The notes beneath the pieces are model-generated. The model was not told where the DNA came from, ran no database searches, and saw only the letters and a list, made by a program, of their open reading frames with translations. A program made the translations under genes and the position numbers. This document shows, piece after piece, positions 1-7,076 of a stretch of 16,560 nt of DNA (position 1 is the stretch's first letter; every line of letters starts with the position of its first letter). The stretch is from positions 1 to 16,560 of the forward strand of contig URWH01000018.1 of NCBI GenBank assembly GCA_900551515.1. The letters run 5' to 3'. Source of the stretch: an uncultured Porphyromonadaceae bacterium (GTDB taxonomy: Bacteria; Bacteroidota; Bacteroidia; Bacteroidales; Muribaculaceae).

Positions 1-55
1 GTTTTTCGGCATAGGTCTCGCCAACTCCTTCAATGTCAATGATGTTATACTTCAT
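1..55 (-). CDS. Helix-hairpin-helix (DUF4332-like) protein, N-terminal fragment
   Basis: Only the first 18 codons are inside the window; the gene runs off the left edge. The visible N-terminus reads MKYNIIDIEGVGETYAEK. The pattern of an Ile/Asp pair, then IEGVG and YAEK, is the usual start of small Bacteroidetes proteins with a DUF4332 or helix-hairpin-helix fold, where the loop 'EGxGxxYAxKL' resembles the DNA-binding hairpin of RuvA and ComEA. The function of this family is not well defined; non-specific nucleic acid binding is the usual guess. The ATG at 55-53 is the only sensible start. The gene is 138 bp beyond the end of the isomerase lipoprotein gene on the same strand, and I see no clear promoter or terminator between them. 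The assignment rests on a very short stretch and is tentative. Confidence 0.5.
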   Translation of the reverse strand, partial: MKYNIIDIEGVGETYAEK

Positions 56-193
56 ATCGGTAAAAAATTGTTCGGGAAGCCAGCCTCACGTGAAATGAGA
101 TCCGTGCGCCCCGGAAGTTAGATTTTTACCTTATAACAATCCGGGAGTCGGTTTTGTAAGGGACGGTTGGAAAATAATTGTTAACGACCCGGA

Positions 194-742
194 TCAGGGA
201 ATCTCGTAGTTGGGTATGTCGACAAGCTTGATGCCGAATTTAAGCGAAGAGTAGGGGCTGATTGAACTCTGGCCCTGAGTGCCGTAACCCATGGTGTAGG
301 GGAGTATCACTTCGCAAGTGTCGCCTACGCGCATATCCGTAAGCGCTATGCGCCATCCTGTCACTACCGACTGAAGGCCGAACGTGCGCACCGAATCGGA
401 GGTGTTGACGGTGGTGGAATCAAAGACAACGCCATTGTAGAGCATGCCTTTGTACTTTACCGACACCTGGCTGGTGACCATAGGCGAGAGGTTGCCTATC
501 GTCTGGGAGCGATCGTTGAAATAGTGGATGAGCACACCTGAGTTGGGCAGCCATGCCGGATTGAGCTCGGTATAGAACGGAGTGCCATTGGCGTTGACGC
601 TGTCCTTCATGCTGAGATACCAGAGGTTGTTGGCGTTGCGCCATTGCGAGTATTCCGACCATGAATTGTCGTCGCTGCCGCAAGATGTGGCGATAGCTGA
701 TGCGCTGATCACCAGCGCTATGAGATAGAAGAGTTTTTTCAT
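194..742 (-). CDS. FKBP-type peptidyl-prolyl cis-trans isomerase lipoprotein
   Basis: Predicted lipid-anchored prolyl isomerase of 182 residues that would help fold proteins in the periplasm or at the outer membrane. Residues 1-20 form a lipoprotein signal peptide (MKKLF start, hydrophobic core) and Cys21 in ATSC is the likely lipidated residue, followed by GSDDN. The FKBP domain covers about residues 88-176 and shows the family pattern: VSVKYKG, NGVVFDS, VVTGWRIAL, MRVGD, ILPYTMGYG, and the final strand LKFGIKLVDI. The VxGW segment and the Tyr of the GYG loop line the active pocket in known FKBPs. Residues 25-85 form a linker or small N-terminal domain of unknown role. The ATG overlaps the end of lemA by 4 bp (739-742), so translation is probably coupled. 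It is the last gene of the leftward glyS-lemA group. Family confidence is high; its client proteins are unknown. Confidence 0.9.
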   Translation of the reverse strand: MKKLFYLIALVISASAIATSCGSDDNSWSEYSQWRNANNLWYLSMKDSVNANGTPFYTELNPAWLPNSGVLIHYFNDRSQTIGNLSPMVTSQVSVKYKGMLYNGVVFDSTTVNTSDSVRTFGLQSVVTGWRIALTDMRVGDTCEVILPYTMGYGTQGQSSISPYSSLKFGIKLVDIPNYEIP

Positions 743-1377
743 TGATTGAATGCGTCGTTAACGTTGGGCGCTTTTTGTGCGGCCTGCTCGGCTTCGTATT
801 GCTGACGGGGCTCGAAACCGAACATTCCGGCCACGATATTTGCCGGGAAGCGTTTGATTTTGATGTTATAGTCTTTTACTGTCTGGGTGTACTTGTTGCG
901 TGCCATCTCAACGCGGTTTTCAGTGCCGGCAAGCTCATCCTGCAGGCGGCTGAAATTTTCGCTTGCTTTAAGCTCGGGATATGCTTCATGGACTGCGTTG
1001 ACGTTGATGCTGAATTTTGACATCTCGGCCGTCAGTTTCTTTAAAGCATTGGCGTAAGCGTTAGCGTCGGGAGCGTTCATCGCTTCGTTGGCCGCATTCA
1101 TAAGGGCCGTGGTGTCGGTGGGGGTTATGCCTGCACGTGCGTTGGTAACGCCCTGAAGGGTTTCGGATTCGTGCTTCGCATAGGCCTTCACTGTTGCCAC
1201 GAGGTTGGGAATGAGGTCGAAGCGGCGCTGATATTGATTTTGCACTTCACCCCAGCTTTGTTCGGCATCTTCGTTGAGGGTGACCATGCTGTTGTAGGTC
1301 GAGCAGGTCGGGATGGCTAATAAAAGCAGGATGCCTACAATGGCGGCAATGATGATAAGTGTCTTGTTATTCTTCAT
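739..1377 (-). CDS. lemA: LemA family membrane-anchored protein
   Basis: LemA-family protein of 212 residues, close to the usual size. Residues 5-24 are one hydrophobic membrane segment; the rest should form a long helical bundle outside the membrane. Family motifs are plain: YNSMV after the membrane segment, an Asp/Glu-rich helix followed by SWGEVQNQYQRR, then DLIPNLVATVKAYAKHE, later AYPELKASENF, LQDELAGTENR and the closing YN....FPANIVAGMFGF segment. The biochemical role of LemA proteins is unresolved; some are linked to membrane stress or to neighbouring TPM-domain proteins, but no such partner is visible here. Instead the gene sits 34 bp after glyS and overlaps the isomerase gene by 4 bp, which suggests one transcript. 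The start at 1377 puts the positively charged MKNNK directly before the membrane segment. Confidence 0.93.
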   Translation of the reverse strand: MKNNKTLIIIAAIVGILLLLAIPTCSTYNSMVTLNEDAEQSWGEVQNQYQRRFDLIPNLVATVKAYAKHESETLQGVTNARAGITPTDTTALMNAANEAMNAPDANAYANALKKLTAEMSKFSINVNAVHEAYPELKASENFSRLQDELAGTENRVEMARNKYTQTVKDYNIKIKRFPANIVAGMFGFEPRQQYEAEQAAQKAPNVNDAFNQ

Positions 1378-1411
1378 ATCTGTAAGGTGAGAGGATTGCT
1401 AAAAATGGATC

Positions 1412-2956
1412 TCAGACAAGTTTCCGGAGGATGGAAGTGATGCTCACTTTGTCGTGGATGAGGCGGTGGAGCTCATCGACACTTACTCGCGTTTGCTGCA
1501 TGGAGTCGCGTTCGCGCAGGGTGACGGTGTTGTCCTCGAGCGTCTGATGGTCGACGGTGATGCAGTAGGGGGTGCCGATGGCATCCTGGCGGCGATAGCG
1601 TTTGCCGATGGAGTCTTTTTCGTCGTAGTGTGTGGCGAAATCAAATTTGAGGTCGTTGACAATGGCGTGTGCCTTGTCGGGCAGACCGTCTTTTTTCACC
1701 AGAGGCATCACAGCGCATTTCACCGGCGCAAGAGCTGCGGGGAGGTGGAGCACCACGCGAGTGTCGCCGCCTTCGAGTTTCTGTTCTTCGTAGGACGAAC
1801 AGAGCACCGAAAGGAACATGCGGTCAACTCCGATCGATGTCTCAATCACGTAGGGCACATAGCTTTCGTTGAGCTCGGGGTCGAAATATTTGATGTTTTT
1901 GCCAGAGAATTTCTCATGCTGTGAGAGGTCGAAATTGGTGCGTGAGTGGATGCCTTCCACTTCCTTGAATCCGAAGGGCATCAGGAATTCGATGTCGGTG
2001 GCGGCGTTGGCGTAATGGGCCAGCTTTTCGTGGTCGTGATAGCGGTATTTCTCGTCGCCGAGGCCAAGGGCTTTGTGCCATTTCAGGCGCCATTGTTTCC
2101 ACTGGTCAAACCATTTGAGCTCCTCGCCCGGACGAACGAAGAACTGCATTTCCATCTGCTCGAATTCGCGCATGCGGAAAATGAACTGGCGGGCTACGAT
2201 CTCATTGCGGAATGCCTTGCCTATCTGAGCTATGCCGAAGGGAATGCGCATGCGGCCCGTCTTCTGCACGTTGAGATAGTTGACGAAAATGCCCTGTGCC
2301 GTCTCCGGACGCAGATACACGGTCATAGCGCCGTCGGCGGTAGACCCCATCTCGGTCTTGAACATCAGGTTGAACTGACGCACTTCGGTCCAGTTGCGTG
2401 TGCCGGAAATCGGACACGCTATTTCCTGATCAATGATGATCTGACGCAGTTCTTCGAGGTTGTTGTCGTTCATCGCCTTGGCGAAACGGTCGTGAAGAGC
2501 GTTGCGTTTATTGAGGTATTCCGACACGCGGGGATTGGTCTGGCGAAAGAGGACTTCGTCGAATGAGTCGCCGAAACGTTTGCGCGCTTTGGCCACTTCT
2601 TTCTCGATCTTGTCGTCCATTTTTGCAATCTCGTCTTCGATGAGCACGTCGGCGCGATAGCGTTTTTTCGAATCACGGTTGTCGATAAGAGGATCATTGA
2701 ATGCGTCGACATGTCCCGAAGCTTTCCAGATGGTGGGGTGCATGAAAATCGCTGAGTCAATGCCCACGATGTTTTCGTGCAGCAGTGTCATTGCGTCCCA
2801 CCAATAGCGTTTGATGTTGTTCTTCAGCTCTACGCCATTCTGGCCGTAGTCATAGACGGCCGAAAGTCCGTCATAAATTTCGCTTGACTGAAACACAAAT
2901 CCATACTCTTTGGCATGGGATACTATTTTTTTGAATACTTCGTCCTGTTGAGCCAT
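1412..2956 (-). CDS. glyS: Glycine--tRNA ligase, dimeric (eukaryote/archaeal-like) type
   Basis: Class II aminoacyl-tRNA synthetase of 514 residues that charges tRNA-Gly with glycine using ATP in the cytoplasm. It is the single-chain homodimer type, not the alpha2beta2 GlyQ/GlyS type. The catalytic core spans about 1-395: YWWDAM near residue 51; an inserted helical region at about 97-180; motif 2 at about 247-273 (AFRNEI, then RMREFEQMEMQFF); motif 3 at about 372-390 with ETSIGVDR, whose Arg binds ATP. The anticodon-binding domain occupies about 400-510 (LAPVKCAVMPLVKK, then IGKRYRRQDAIGTPYCITVD). Length and all signature motifs agree with an intact enzyme. It leads a leftward group with lemA 34 bp downstream. 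There is no Shine-Dalgarno sequence before the ATG, as is normal for Bacteroidetes. No T-box-like leader fits in the short upstream space. Confidence 0.97.
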   Translation of the reverse strand: MAQQDEVFKKIVSHAKEYGFVFQSSEIYDGLSAVYDYGQNGVELKNNIKRYWWDAMTLLHENIVGIDSAIFMHPTIWKASGHVDAFNDPLIDNRDSKKRYRADVLIEDEIAKMDDKIEKEVAKARKRFGDSFDEVLFRQTNPRVSEYLNKRNALHDRFAKAMNDNNLEELRQIIIDQEIACPISGTRNWTEVRQFNLMFKTEMGSTADGAMTVYLRPETAQGIFVNYLNVQKTGRMRIPFGIAQIGKAFRNEIVARQFIFRMREFEQMEMQFFVRPGEELKWFDQWKQWRLKWHKALGLGDEKYRYHDHEKLAHYANAATDIEFLMPFGFKEVEGIHSRTNFDLSQHEKFSGKNIKYFDPELNESYVPYVIETSIGVDRMFLSVLCSSYEEQKLEGGDTRVVLHLPAALAPVKCAVMPLVKKDGLPDKAHAIVNDLKFDFATHYDEKDSIGKRYRRQDAIGTPYCITVDHQTLEDNTVTLRERDSMQQTRVSVDELHRLIHDKVSITSILRKLV

Positions 2957-2984
2957 GATGAAATGATTTTATCGATATTGGGCG

Positions 2985-2992
2985 CAAATTTA
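2985..2992 (-). promoter_or_regulatory. Candidate -7 element for the glyS-lemA-isomerase operon
   Basis: Read on the minus strand this is TAAATTTG, a full match to the Bacteroidetes -7 consensus TAnnTTTG, about 30 bp upstream of the glyS start codon. I could not find a convincing TTTG or TTG about 20 bp further upstream (around 3012-3016), so the -33 part is weak or absent. The position is right for a short 5' leader. Confidence 0.4.
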
Positions 2993-3058
2993 CAAAAATT
3001 TCCGAAATGAAGCCATACGCCATATTTAATTAGTGTTTAAAATAATCATAAGCGTCGG

Positions 3059-3090
3059 TTTGTAACAATGGCCGTAAAGCGTTATCTTTG
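3059..3090 (+). promoter_or_regulatory. Bacteroidetes-type promoter for the TonB-dependent receptor
   Basis: A -33 element TTTG at 3059-3062 is followed after 20 bp by TATCTTTG at 3083-3090, a full match to the -7 consensus TAnnTTTG. The spacing is as expected for the primary sigma factor of this phylum. Transcription should start around 3095-3098, leaving a leader of about 30 nt before the ATG at 3127. Confidence 0.8.
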
Positions 3091-3126
3091 CGACGTTTTT
3101 GCAAATTAATAATAACCGACCGATAG

Positions 3127-5400
3127 ATGAAACGCAAAATAATGGCCGGCATTATGGCTTTAACTGCTTGTGCGGCAGTAGCTTCGCCGTCAGAGGATGA
3201 ATCACTTGCAGATACGACACGCTGGCTTGATGATGTCACCGTCACCGCGATCAAACAGAAATCTGATTTAAGCATGCAACCCGGTGCTGTCACTGTTGTC
3301 AACGCTCTTCAGACCGAACGCTGGGACATCAGAGCACTTAAGAATATGAGCGAGATAGCTCCCAACTTCTATATTCCGGACTATGGCAGCCGAATGACTT
3401 CGAGCATTTATGTGCGCGGCATCGGTGCCCGGATGGAGCAGCCTGTCGTCGGGTTGAGCGTCGACAATGTGCCTGTGATGAATAAGGACGCCTACGATTT
3501 CGAAGTGCTCGATCTCGACCGCATCGAAGTGCTCCGCGGTCCGCAGAGCACCCTTTACGGACGCAACACGATGGGCGGCCAGATCAACATCTACACGCTT
3601 CAGCCCATGAAATATCAGGGAAGCCGCGTGACCGGCACCTTTGCCAACGGGCCCGAAGTAAGGCTCGGTCTGTCGCACTATTTCAAGTCATCGGAGTCGC
3701 TGGCCATGGGTTTCTCCGGAAACTTCTTTTTCTCCGACGGCTTCTACCGCAATCATTATAATGCCCGCAAAGTAGACACTGAAAAAAGCATGACTCTGCG
3801 ATGGAAAACCCAGTGGCGCCCCACGTCGACACTCTCGCTTGACAATGTCGCGTCATTCAATCTCTCGCGTCAGAACGGCTACCCTTATGAATATGCAGGC
3901 AGCGGAATGATCAACTATAATGACACATGCTTCTATCGCCGCAATGCCCTCACCGATGGCCTTACCCTGAAATGGACCGGCCCTTCGTTTACGGTGTCGA
4001 GCATCACGAGCCTGCAGTATCTCGACGACAACATGACGCTCGATCAGGATTTCCTGCCGCTCAACTATTTCACGCTCACGCAGAAACGCCATGAATGGTC
4101 GATCACCGAGGATATCGTGGCCCGCGGCGATGCCGGGTGCTATTCCTGGATGGCCGGTATCTTCGGATTCTATAAGCACACATCCATGCATGCGCCGGTG
4201 ACGCTGAAGGACGACGGCATTGCGCGCCTGATCACCGACCGCATCAACAACAACGACCGCATCCCGATCAGCCTGAGCTTCGATGACCCGCAAATAGTTC
4301 TCGGCAGCAATTTCAAAATTCCCAACTGGGGTCTTGCGATATATCATCAGAGCACACTTGATCTCGGCCGGTGGAACCTCGCTCTCGGTCTCCGTCTCGA
4401 CTATGAGTCGACGCGCCTTAACTTCAACAGCTTGTGCAACACGGCCTATACCTTTCAGATGAAACCGGGCATGCCGCCGATGATCCCGACAACGACCAAA
4501 CGACTCTATATCGACGAGAATGGCTCGATCGATGACCACTTCCTCGAATTCGTCCCGAAACTTACGGTAAGCTACGACCTGCCGATGCCGACAAAATCCA
4601 CGGTTTATGCCAGTGTGGGCAAAGGCTACAAGTCGGGCGGATACAACACGCAGATGTTCAGCGAAGTGCTTCAGCAACGCCTGATGAGCGACATGATGCA
4701 GAACATGCCCGGAGGTGGTGCCTCCGGTGCCGGCACGCTCGATGTGGACAATATCGTGAGCTACCGGCCGGAAAAAAGCTGGAACTATGAAGTGGGCGCG
4801 CATATCGGATGTGCCGACGGCCGCGTGCTGACCGACCTGGCTCTCTTCTATATCAATTGCCGCGACCAGCAGTTGACGATGTTCCCTGACGAATCGACCA
4901 CAGGCCGCATCACCACAAATGCCGGCAAAACGCGCAGCTATGGCGCGGAGGTGCAGATTCGCTATAATCCTACCGAACGCTGGGCTTTCAATTTCTCCTA
5001 CGGCCACACCAACGCCAAGTTCCTCCGCTTTACCGACGGCGGCGTCGACTATAAAAATAAATATGTGCCGTATGCTCCCGTCAACACACTCTTCGGGTCG
5101 GTATCTTACACTCATCCGGCCGGATCGGATATCGAGATGTCCTACAATCTCAATTGCCGGGGCATAGGCCGCGTCTACTGGAATGAGGCAAACAGCGTCG
5201 ATCAGCCCCTTTACGCGCTTCTGGCTGCTTCGGTCACTGTAAAATGGAGTTGGCTGAGTGTCGAGGCATGGATGGAAAACATCACTGGCACGAAATTCAA
5301 CACGTTTTATTTCTCGTCGCTCGGCAACAGCTTCCTGCAGCGCGGCAAGCCCCGCCGTTTCGGCATCACTGTGCGCCTGAATTTCGACGCTTCGAAATAA
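3127..5400 (+). CDS. TonB-dependent outer-membrane receptor (siderophore/metal type)
   Basis: Outer-membrane active transporter of 757 residues, driven by TonB-ExbBD. Residues 1-20 form a signal peptide ending near AVAS. A short stretch DDVTVTA at 35-41 is a plausible TonB box. The plug domain covers about 45-160 with its typical signatures: YVRGIGAR at about 95-102, VDNVPV, then DRIEVLRGPQSTLYGRNTMG at 131-150 and GQINIYT. The remaining ~590 residues form the 22-stranded barrel, ending with a strand GITVRLNF and a four-residue tail. It lacks the carboxypeptidase-like N-terminal domain of SusC glycan importers, and no SusD gene follows, so iron-siderophore, heme, cobalamin or another small ligand is more likely than a polysaccharide. 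The ligand cannot be read from the sequence. A lipoprotein gene follows after 56 bp, probably on the same transcript. Its promoter lies immediately upstream. Confidence 0.93.
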   Translation: MKRKIMAGIMALTACAAVASPSEDESLADTTRWLDDVTVTAIKQKSDLSMQPGAVTVVNALQTERWDIRALKNMSEIAPNFYIPDYGSRMTSSIYVRGIGARMEQPVVGLSVDNVPVMNKDAYDFEVLDLDRIEVLRGPQSTLYGRNTMGGQINIYTLQPMKYQGSRVTGTFANGPEVRLGLSHYFKSSESLAMGFSGNFFFSDGFYRNHYNARKVDTEKSMTLRWKTQWRPTSTLSLDNVASFNLSRQNGYPYEYAGSGMINYNDTCFYRRNALTDGLTLKWTGPSFTVSSITSLQYLDDNMTLDQDFLPLNYFTLTQKRHEWSITEDIVARGDAGCYSWMAGIFGFYKHTSMHAPVTLKDDGIARLITDRINNNDRIPISLSFDDPQIVLGSNFKIPNWGLAIYHQSTLDLGRWNLALGLRLDYESTRLNFNSLCNTAYTFQMKPGMPPMIPTTTKRLYIDENGSIDDHFLEFVPKLTVSYDLPMPTKSTVYASVGKGYKSGGYNTQMFSEVLQQRLMSDMMQNMPGGGASGAGTLDVDNIVSYRPEKSWNYEVGAHIGCADGRVLTDLALFYINCRDQQLTMFPDESTTGRITTNAGKTRSYGAEVQIRYNPTERWAFNFSYGHTNAKFLRFTDGGVDYKNKYVPYAPVNTLFGSVSYTHPAGSDIEMSYNLNCRGIGRVYWNEANSVDQPLYALLAASVTVKWSWLSVEAWMENITGTKFNTFYFSSLGNSFLQRGKPRRFGITVRLNFDASK

Positions 5401-5456
5401 GCCCGCGCTTTCTTTCGGCCGGAGAACTTTTTGCCCTCCGCAGTGGTTGAACAGAT

Positions 5457-6311
5457 ATGAAACGCTTTCAACCGCTCATATTACTATTGCTGATTGCAGC
5501 CATCGGATGCCGGAGCTCGGAGCCTCTTGACAACATTGTCAGAGCCGACAACTCACATGCGTTTAATGTGGTGTCCATGACAGGCGCCCGTTCGGGAATC
5601 GAGGTGTTTGATGACGCTTCATATTATGCGGTGTTTGACGACGACAATCTCACAGCCGAAATCACCGTCCGCAATCTGCGCGTCCGTGAGTCGGATACAC
5701 CGCTGACCCTCACCTTCAGCGATGTCCCGATGCGATTCTCGAGAAACAGTCACGAAATCGAGCGTGTGGTTGAAGTTGATAATCTTGTTTCTACCGATCC
5801 GGTTAGCCGCGGGACCACCATTACCGACGTCACTATTGTCTATACCGAATCCAACGATCTCAACCCTAACGGCACCGGTGGAATCTACGCACGTTTTGTT
5901 GTCGACGGACAATATGTGGTGACTGCCTATCCCTATAATATATTCGCCGATGGTACAACCCGGATCGATAATGTCTCGTCCGGCCATCAGTACATAGACT
6001 ATAAGCCCACCTACGAATTGCACCTCGATCCAAAAAATATGACAGCCACGCTCAACGTGGAGAGTCTGAAGCTTGATAATGAGTCATATAGTTTCTCGAT
6101 CAGCCGGCTGGCTCTCAGGCTCACTGACGACGGATATACTCTGACCCTTCAGCCGGGAACCACATGCGACGGTGTGCCCTCCGTTAAATCCTTTACGGCC
6201 ACCGCTGATTTGCGGACAGAACTGAAAATAGACATGACTCTGATAGCCGGTGGCAAAAGCTATGATGTCGCGTCATTCCTCACCCCCGATCTTTCCGAGC
6301 AATCCCTCTGA
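5457..6311 (+). CDS. Uncharacterised lipoprotein with duplicated beta-rich domain
   Basis: I do not recognise this 284-residue protein. Residues 1-17 are a lipoprotein signal peptide (MKRFQ, then a run of Leu/Ile) and Cys18 in AAIGC is the likely lipid anchor, so it should sit in the outer or inner membrane facing the periplasm or cell surface. The mature part has alternating hydrophobic and polar residues typical of beta strands. Two segments resemble each other: about 55-95 (SYYAVFDDDNLTAEITV, then LRVRESDTPLTLTF) and about 185-228 (TYELHLDPKNMTATLNV, then LKLDNESYSFSI). This suggests an internal duplication of a beta-sandwich unit. It follows the TonB-dependent receptor by 56 bp on the same strand, so a role as accessory or ligand-binding partner is possible, although it does not look like SusD. 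Codon use matches its neighbours. Confidence 0.75.
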   Translation: MKRFQPLILLLLIAAIGCRSSEPLDNIVRADNSHAFNVVSMTGARSGIEVFDDASYYAVFDDDNLTAEITVRNLRVRESDTPLTLTFSDVPMRFSRNSHEIERVVEVDNLVSTDPVSRGTTITDVTIVYTESNDLNPNGTGGIYARFVVDGQYVVTAYPYNIFADGTTRIDNVSSGHQYIDYKPTYELHLDPKNMTATLNVESLKLDNESYSFSISRLALRLTDDGYTLTLQPGTTCDGVPSVKSFTATADLRTELKIDMTLIAGGKSYDVASFLTPDLSEQSL

Positions 6312-6400
6312 CCCCCTCCCGATAGCCGGAAAAGGGAAGAAGCGGCCGCTATTGCTGAACTGAAGAAACATTCGGCTAAAGAATAGAAACGATTTCCCGG

Positions 6401-6415
6401 CCGACAGTCTGTCGG
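6401..6415. repeat. Perfect 7-bp inverted repeat with 1-bp centre
   Basis: CCGACAG, a central T, then CTGTCGG. As RNA it could form a 5-bp stem with a 5-nt loop, but no U-run follows, so it is not a convincing terminator. It could be a short operator-like palindrome or chance. Confidence 0.4.
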
Positions 6416-6525
6416 TCTGTATGGAGGCGAGATAATCAAAGGCAACGCATCGATAGCCACATTCGGGTCGCAGACTCATTGACGGTTTTTGTGGAGGTTT
6501 TGAAATCGTTTTTGAAATTGTGTGA

Positions 6526-6554
6526 AAAAACGCGGGCGATAGGCTCGCGTTTTT
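6526..6554 (+). terminator. Intrinsic terminator, possibly bidirectional
   Basis: The left arm 6526-6537 (AAAAACGCGGGC) pairs with the right arm 6543-6554 (GCTCGCGTTTTT) around the loop GATAG. This gives 12 consecutive base pairs, one of them a G-U, with the T-run inside the right arm. The A-run on the left arm means it could also act on leftward transcripts. It most likely ends the receptor-lipoprotein transcript just before the nuo promoter. Confidence 0.85.
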
Positions 6555-6567
6555 AAGTAAAATTGAT

Positions 6568-6575
6568 TATATTTG
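6568..6575 (+). promoter_or_regulatory. -7 element of the nuo-atp transcript
   Basis: TATATTTG is a full match to the Bacteroidetes -7 consensus TAnnTTTG. It lies 14 bp after the terminator and about 130 bp before nuoA. The expected -33 region (around 6545-6550) overlaps the terminator's right arm and has only the T-rich stretch GCGTTTTT, not a clear TTTG. It is the only good promoter candidate I see for the whole rightward gene series. Confidence 0.65.
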
Positions 6576-6603
6576 CACCCATAAAAGTCTGTAGCCATCG
6601 AAA

Positions 6604-6645
6604 ACACACAGGCCTTTTTCACCGGGGCTTCGGTTAACCGTGTGT
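6604..6645 (+). promoter_or_regulatory. Hairpin in the nuo mRNA leader
   Basis: ACACAC (6604-6609) pairs with GTGTGT (6640-6645), followed after a bulged A by GG (6611-6612) with CC (6638-6639). Inside, ACCG (6621-6624) pairs with CGGT (6631-6634) around GGGCTT. No U-run follows, so it is not a terminator. It could stabilise the leader or take part in regulation. I do not recognise it as a known riboswitch. Confidence 0.4.
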
Positions 6646-6661
6646 CTGATTGGAGTTTGCG

Positions 6662-6703
6662 ATGGCGAAGATCAAACGGTTTAGTGTAAATATATTTCTT
6701 TGA
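6662..6703 (+). CDS. Possible 13-codon upstream reading frame before nuoA
   Basis: An ATG at 6662 opens MAKIKRFSVNIFL and stops with TGA at 6701-6703, only 4 bp before the nuoA ATG at 6708. It lies in the transcribed leader of the nuo series. Its product is basic and short, with no similarity I can name. If translated, it could couple ribosomes to nuoA initiation. It may equally be chance; no Shine-Dalgarno sequence or other support is visible. Confidence 0.2.
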   Translation: MAKIKRFSVNIFL

Positions 6704-6707
6704 TAAT

Positions 6708-7076
6708 ATGATTTCATTAACGATTCTATCCTCCACGCTGGCTGTGACGGCCGCAGTGACCGGTATCGCGCTGGTGGCTTTGGCGTTGTGGATCGCAGGG
6801 CTTATTTCGCCCCGCTCATTCAATGCCCAGAAGGGCGAGCCTTATGAATGCGGCATCCCCACACGCGGTGAGAGTATGGCGCAGTTTAAGGTAGGTTACT
6901 ATCTGTTTGCCATTTTATTCCTTATGTTCGACGTGGAATGTGTTTTCTTGTTCCCGTGGGCTGTGAAAGTGAAAGAGTTGGGCACCGGTGGCCTTATTTC
7001 GATCGCTTTCTTTTTTTCTATATTGGTGCTGGGTCTCGTTTATGCCTGGCGGAAAGGAGCGCTTGAATGGAAGTAA
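6708..7076 (+). CDS. nuoA: NADH-quinone oxidoreductase subunit A
   Basis: Membrane subunit of respiratory complex I (NDH-1), 122 residues, the normal length. It helps hold the quinone-reaction site against the membrane arm, next to NuoH. Three membrane segments are visible at about 8-31, 62-85 and 95-114. Family motifs are intact: YECGIP at 46-51 on the first loop, then FKVGYYLFAILFLMFDVECV at 60-79, with the acidic pair D75/E77, followed by FLFPWA. The stop codon overlaps the nuoB start by 10 bp, so the two are probably translated together. It is the first gene after the promoter and leader at 6568-6707. The start is well supported because the coding pattern begins right at MISLTIL. Confidence 0.97.
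   Translation: MISLTILSSTLAVTAAVTGIALVALALWIAGLISPRSFNAQKGEPYECGIPTRGESMAQFKVGYYLFAILFLMFDVECVFLFPWAVKVKELGTGGLISIAFFFSILVLGLVYAWRKGALEWK

Larger units (their letters stand above)
6312..6707. other. 396-bp intergenic region between the lipoprotein and nuoA
   Basis: No full-length gene is visible here on either strand. The first 75 bp continue the lipoprotein's reading frame after its TGA for 24 codons, ending at TAG 6384-6386. A near-perfect 7-bp inverted repeat lies at 6401-6415. A strong intrinsic terminator occupies 6526-6554, a promoter -7 element 6568-6575, and a structured leader with a 13-codon reading frame fills the space up to nuoA. Between about 6416 and 6525 I see nothing further. 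Confidence 0.7.

Noticed and set aside
96..209. Open stretch on the plus strand ending in TAG at 207-209, reading DPCAPEV then NNPGVGFVRDGW, converging with the isomerase gene
   Set aside because: It is only 37 codons, has a stop directly upstream and no start codon, and overlaps the end of the isomerase gene. It could be a remnant of a gene C-terminus, but nothing confirms it.
3853..5115. Long open frame (420 codons) on the minus strand inside the TonB-dependent receptor
   Set aside because: It is the antisense shadow of a high-GC3 gene; the plus-strand frame has signal peptide, plug motifs and barrel, while the antisense product has no recognisable domain.
6260..6479. Short minus-strand frames at the end of the lipoprotein gene
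   Set aside because: No start signal, no similarity, and overlap with the coding strand; best explained by chance.
6476..6823. Minus-strand frame of 115 codons across the nuo leader and the start of nuoA
   Set aside because: It runs through the terminator, the promoter and the 5' part of nuoA, and shows no recognisable protein features.
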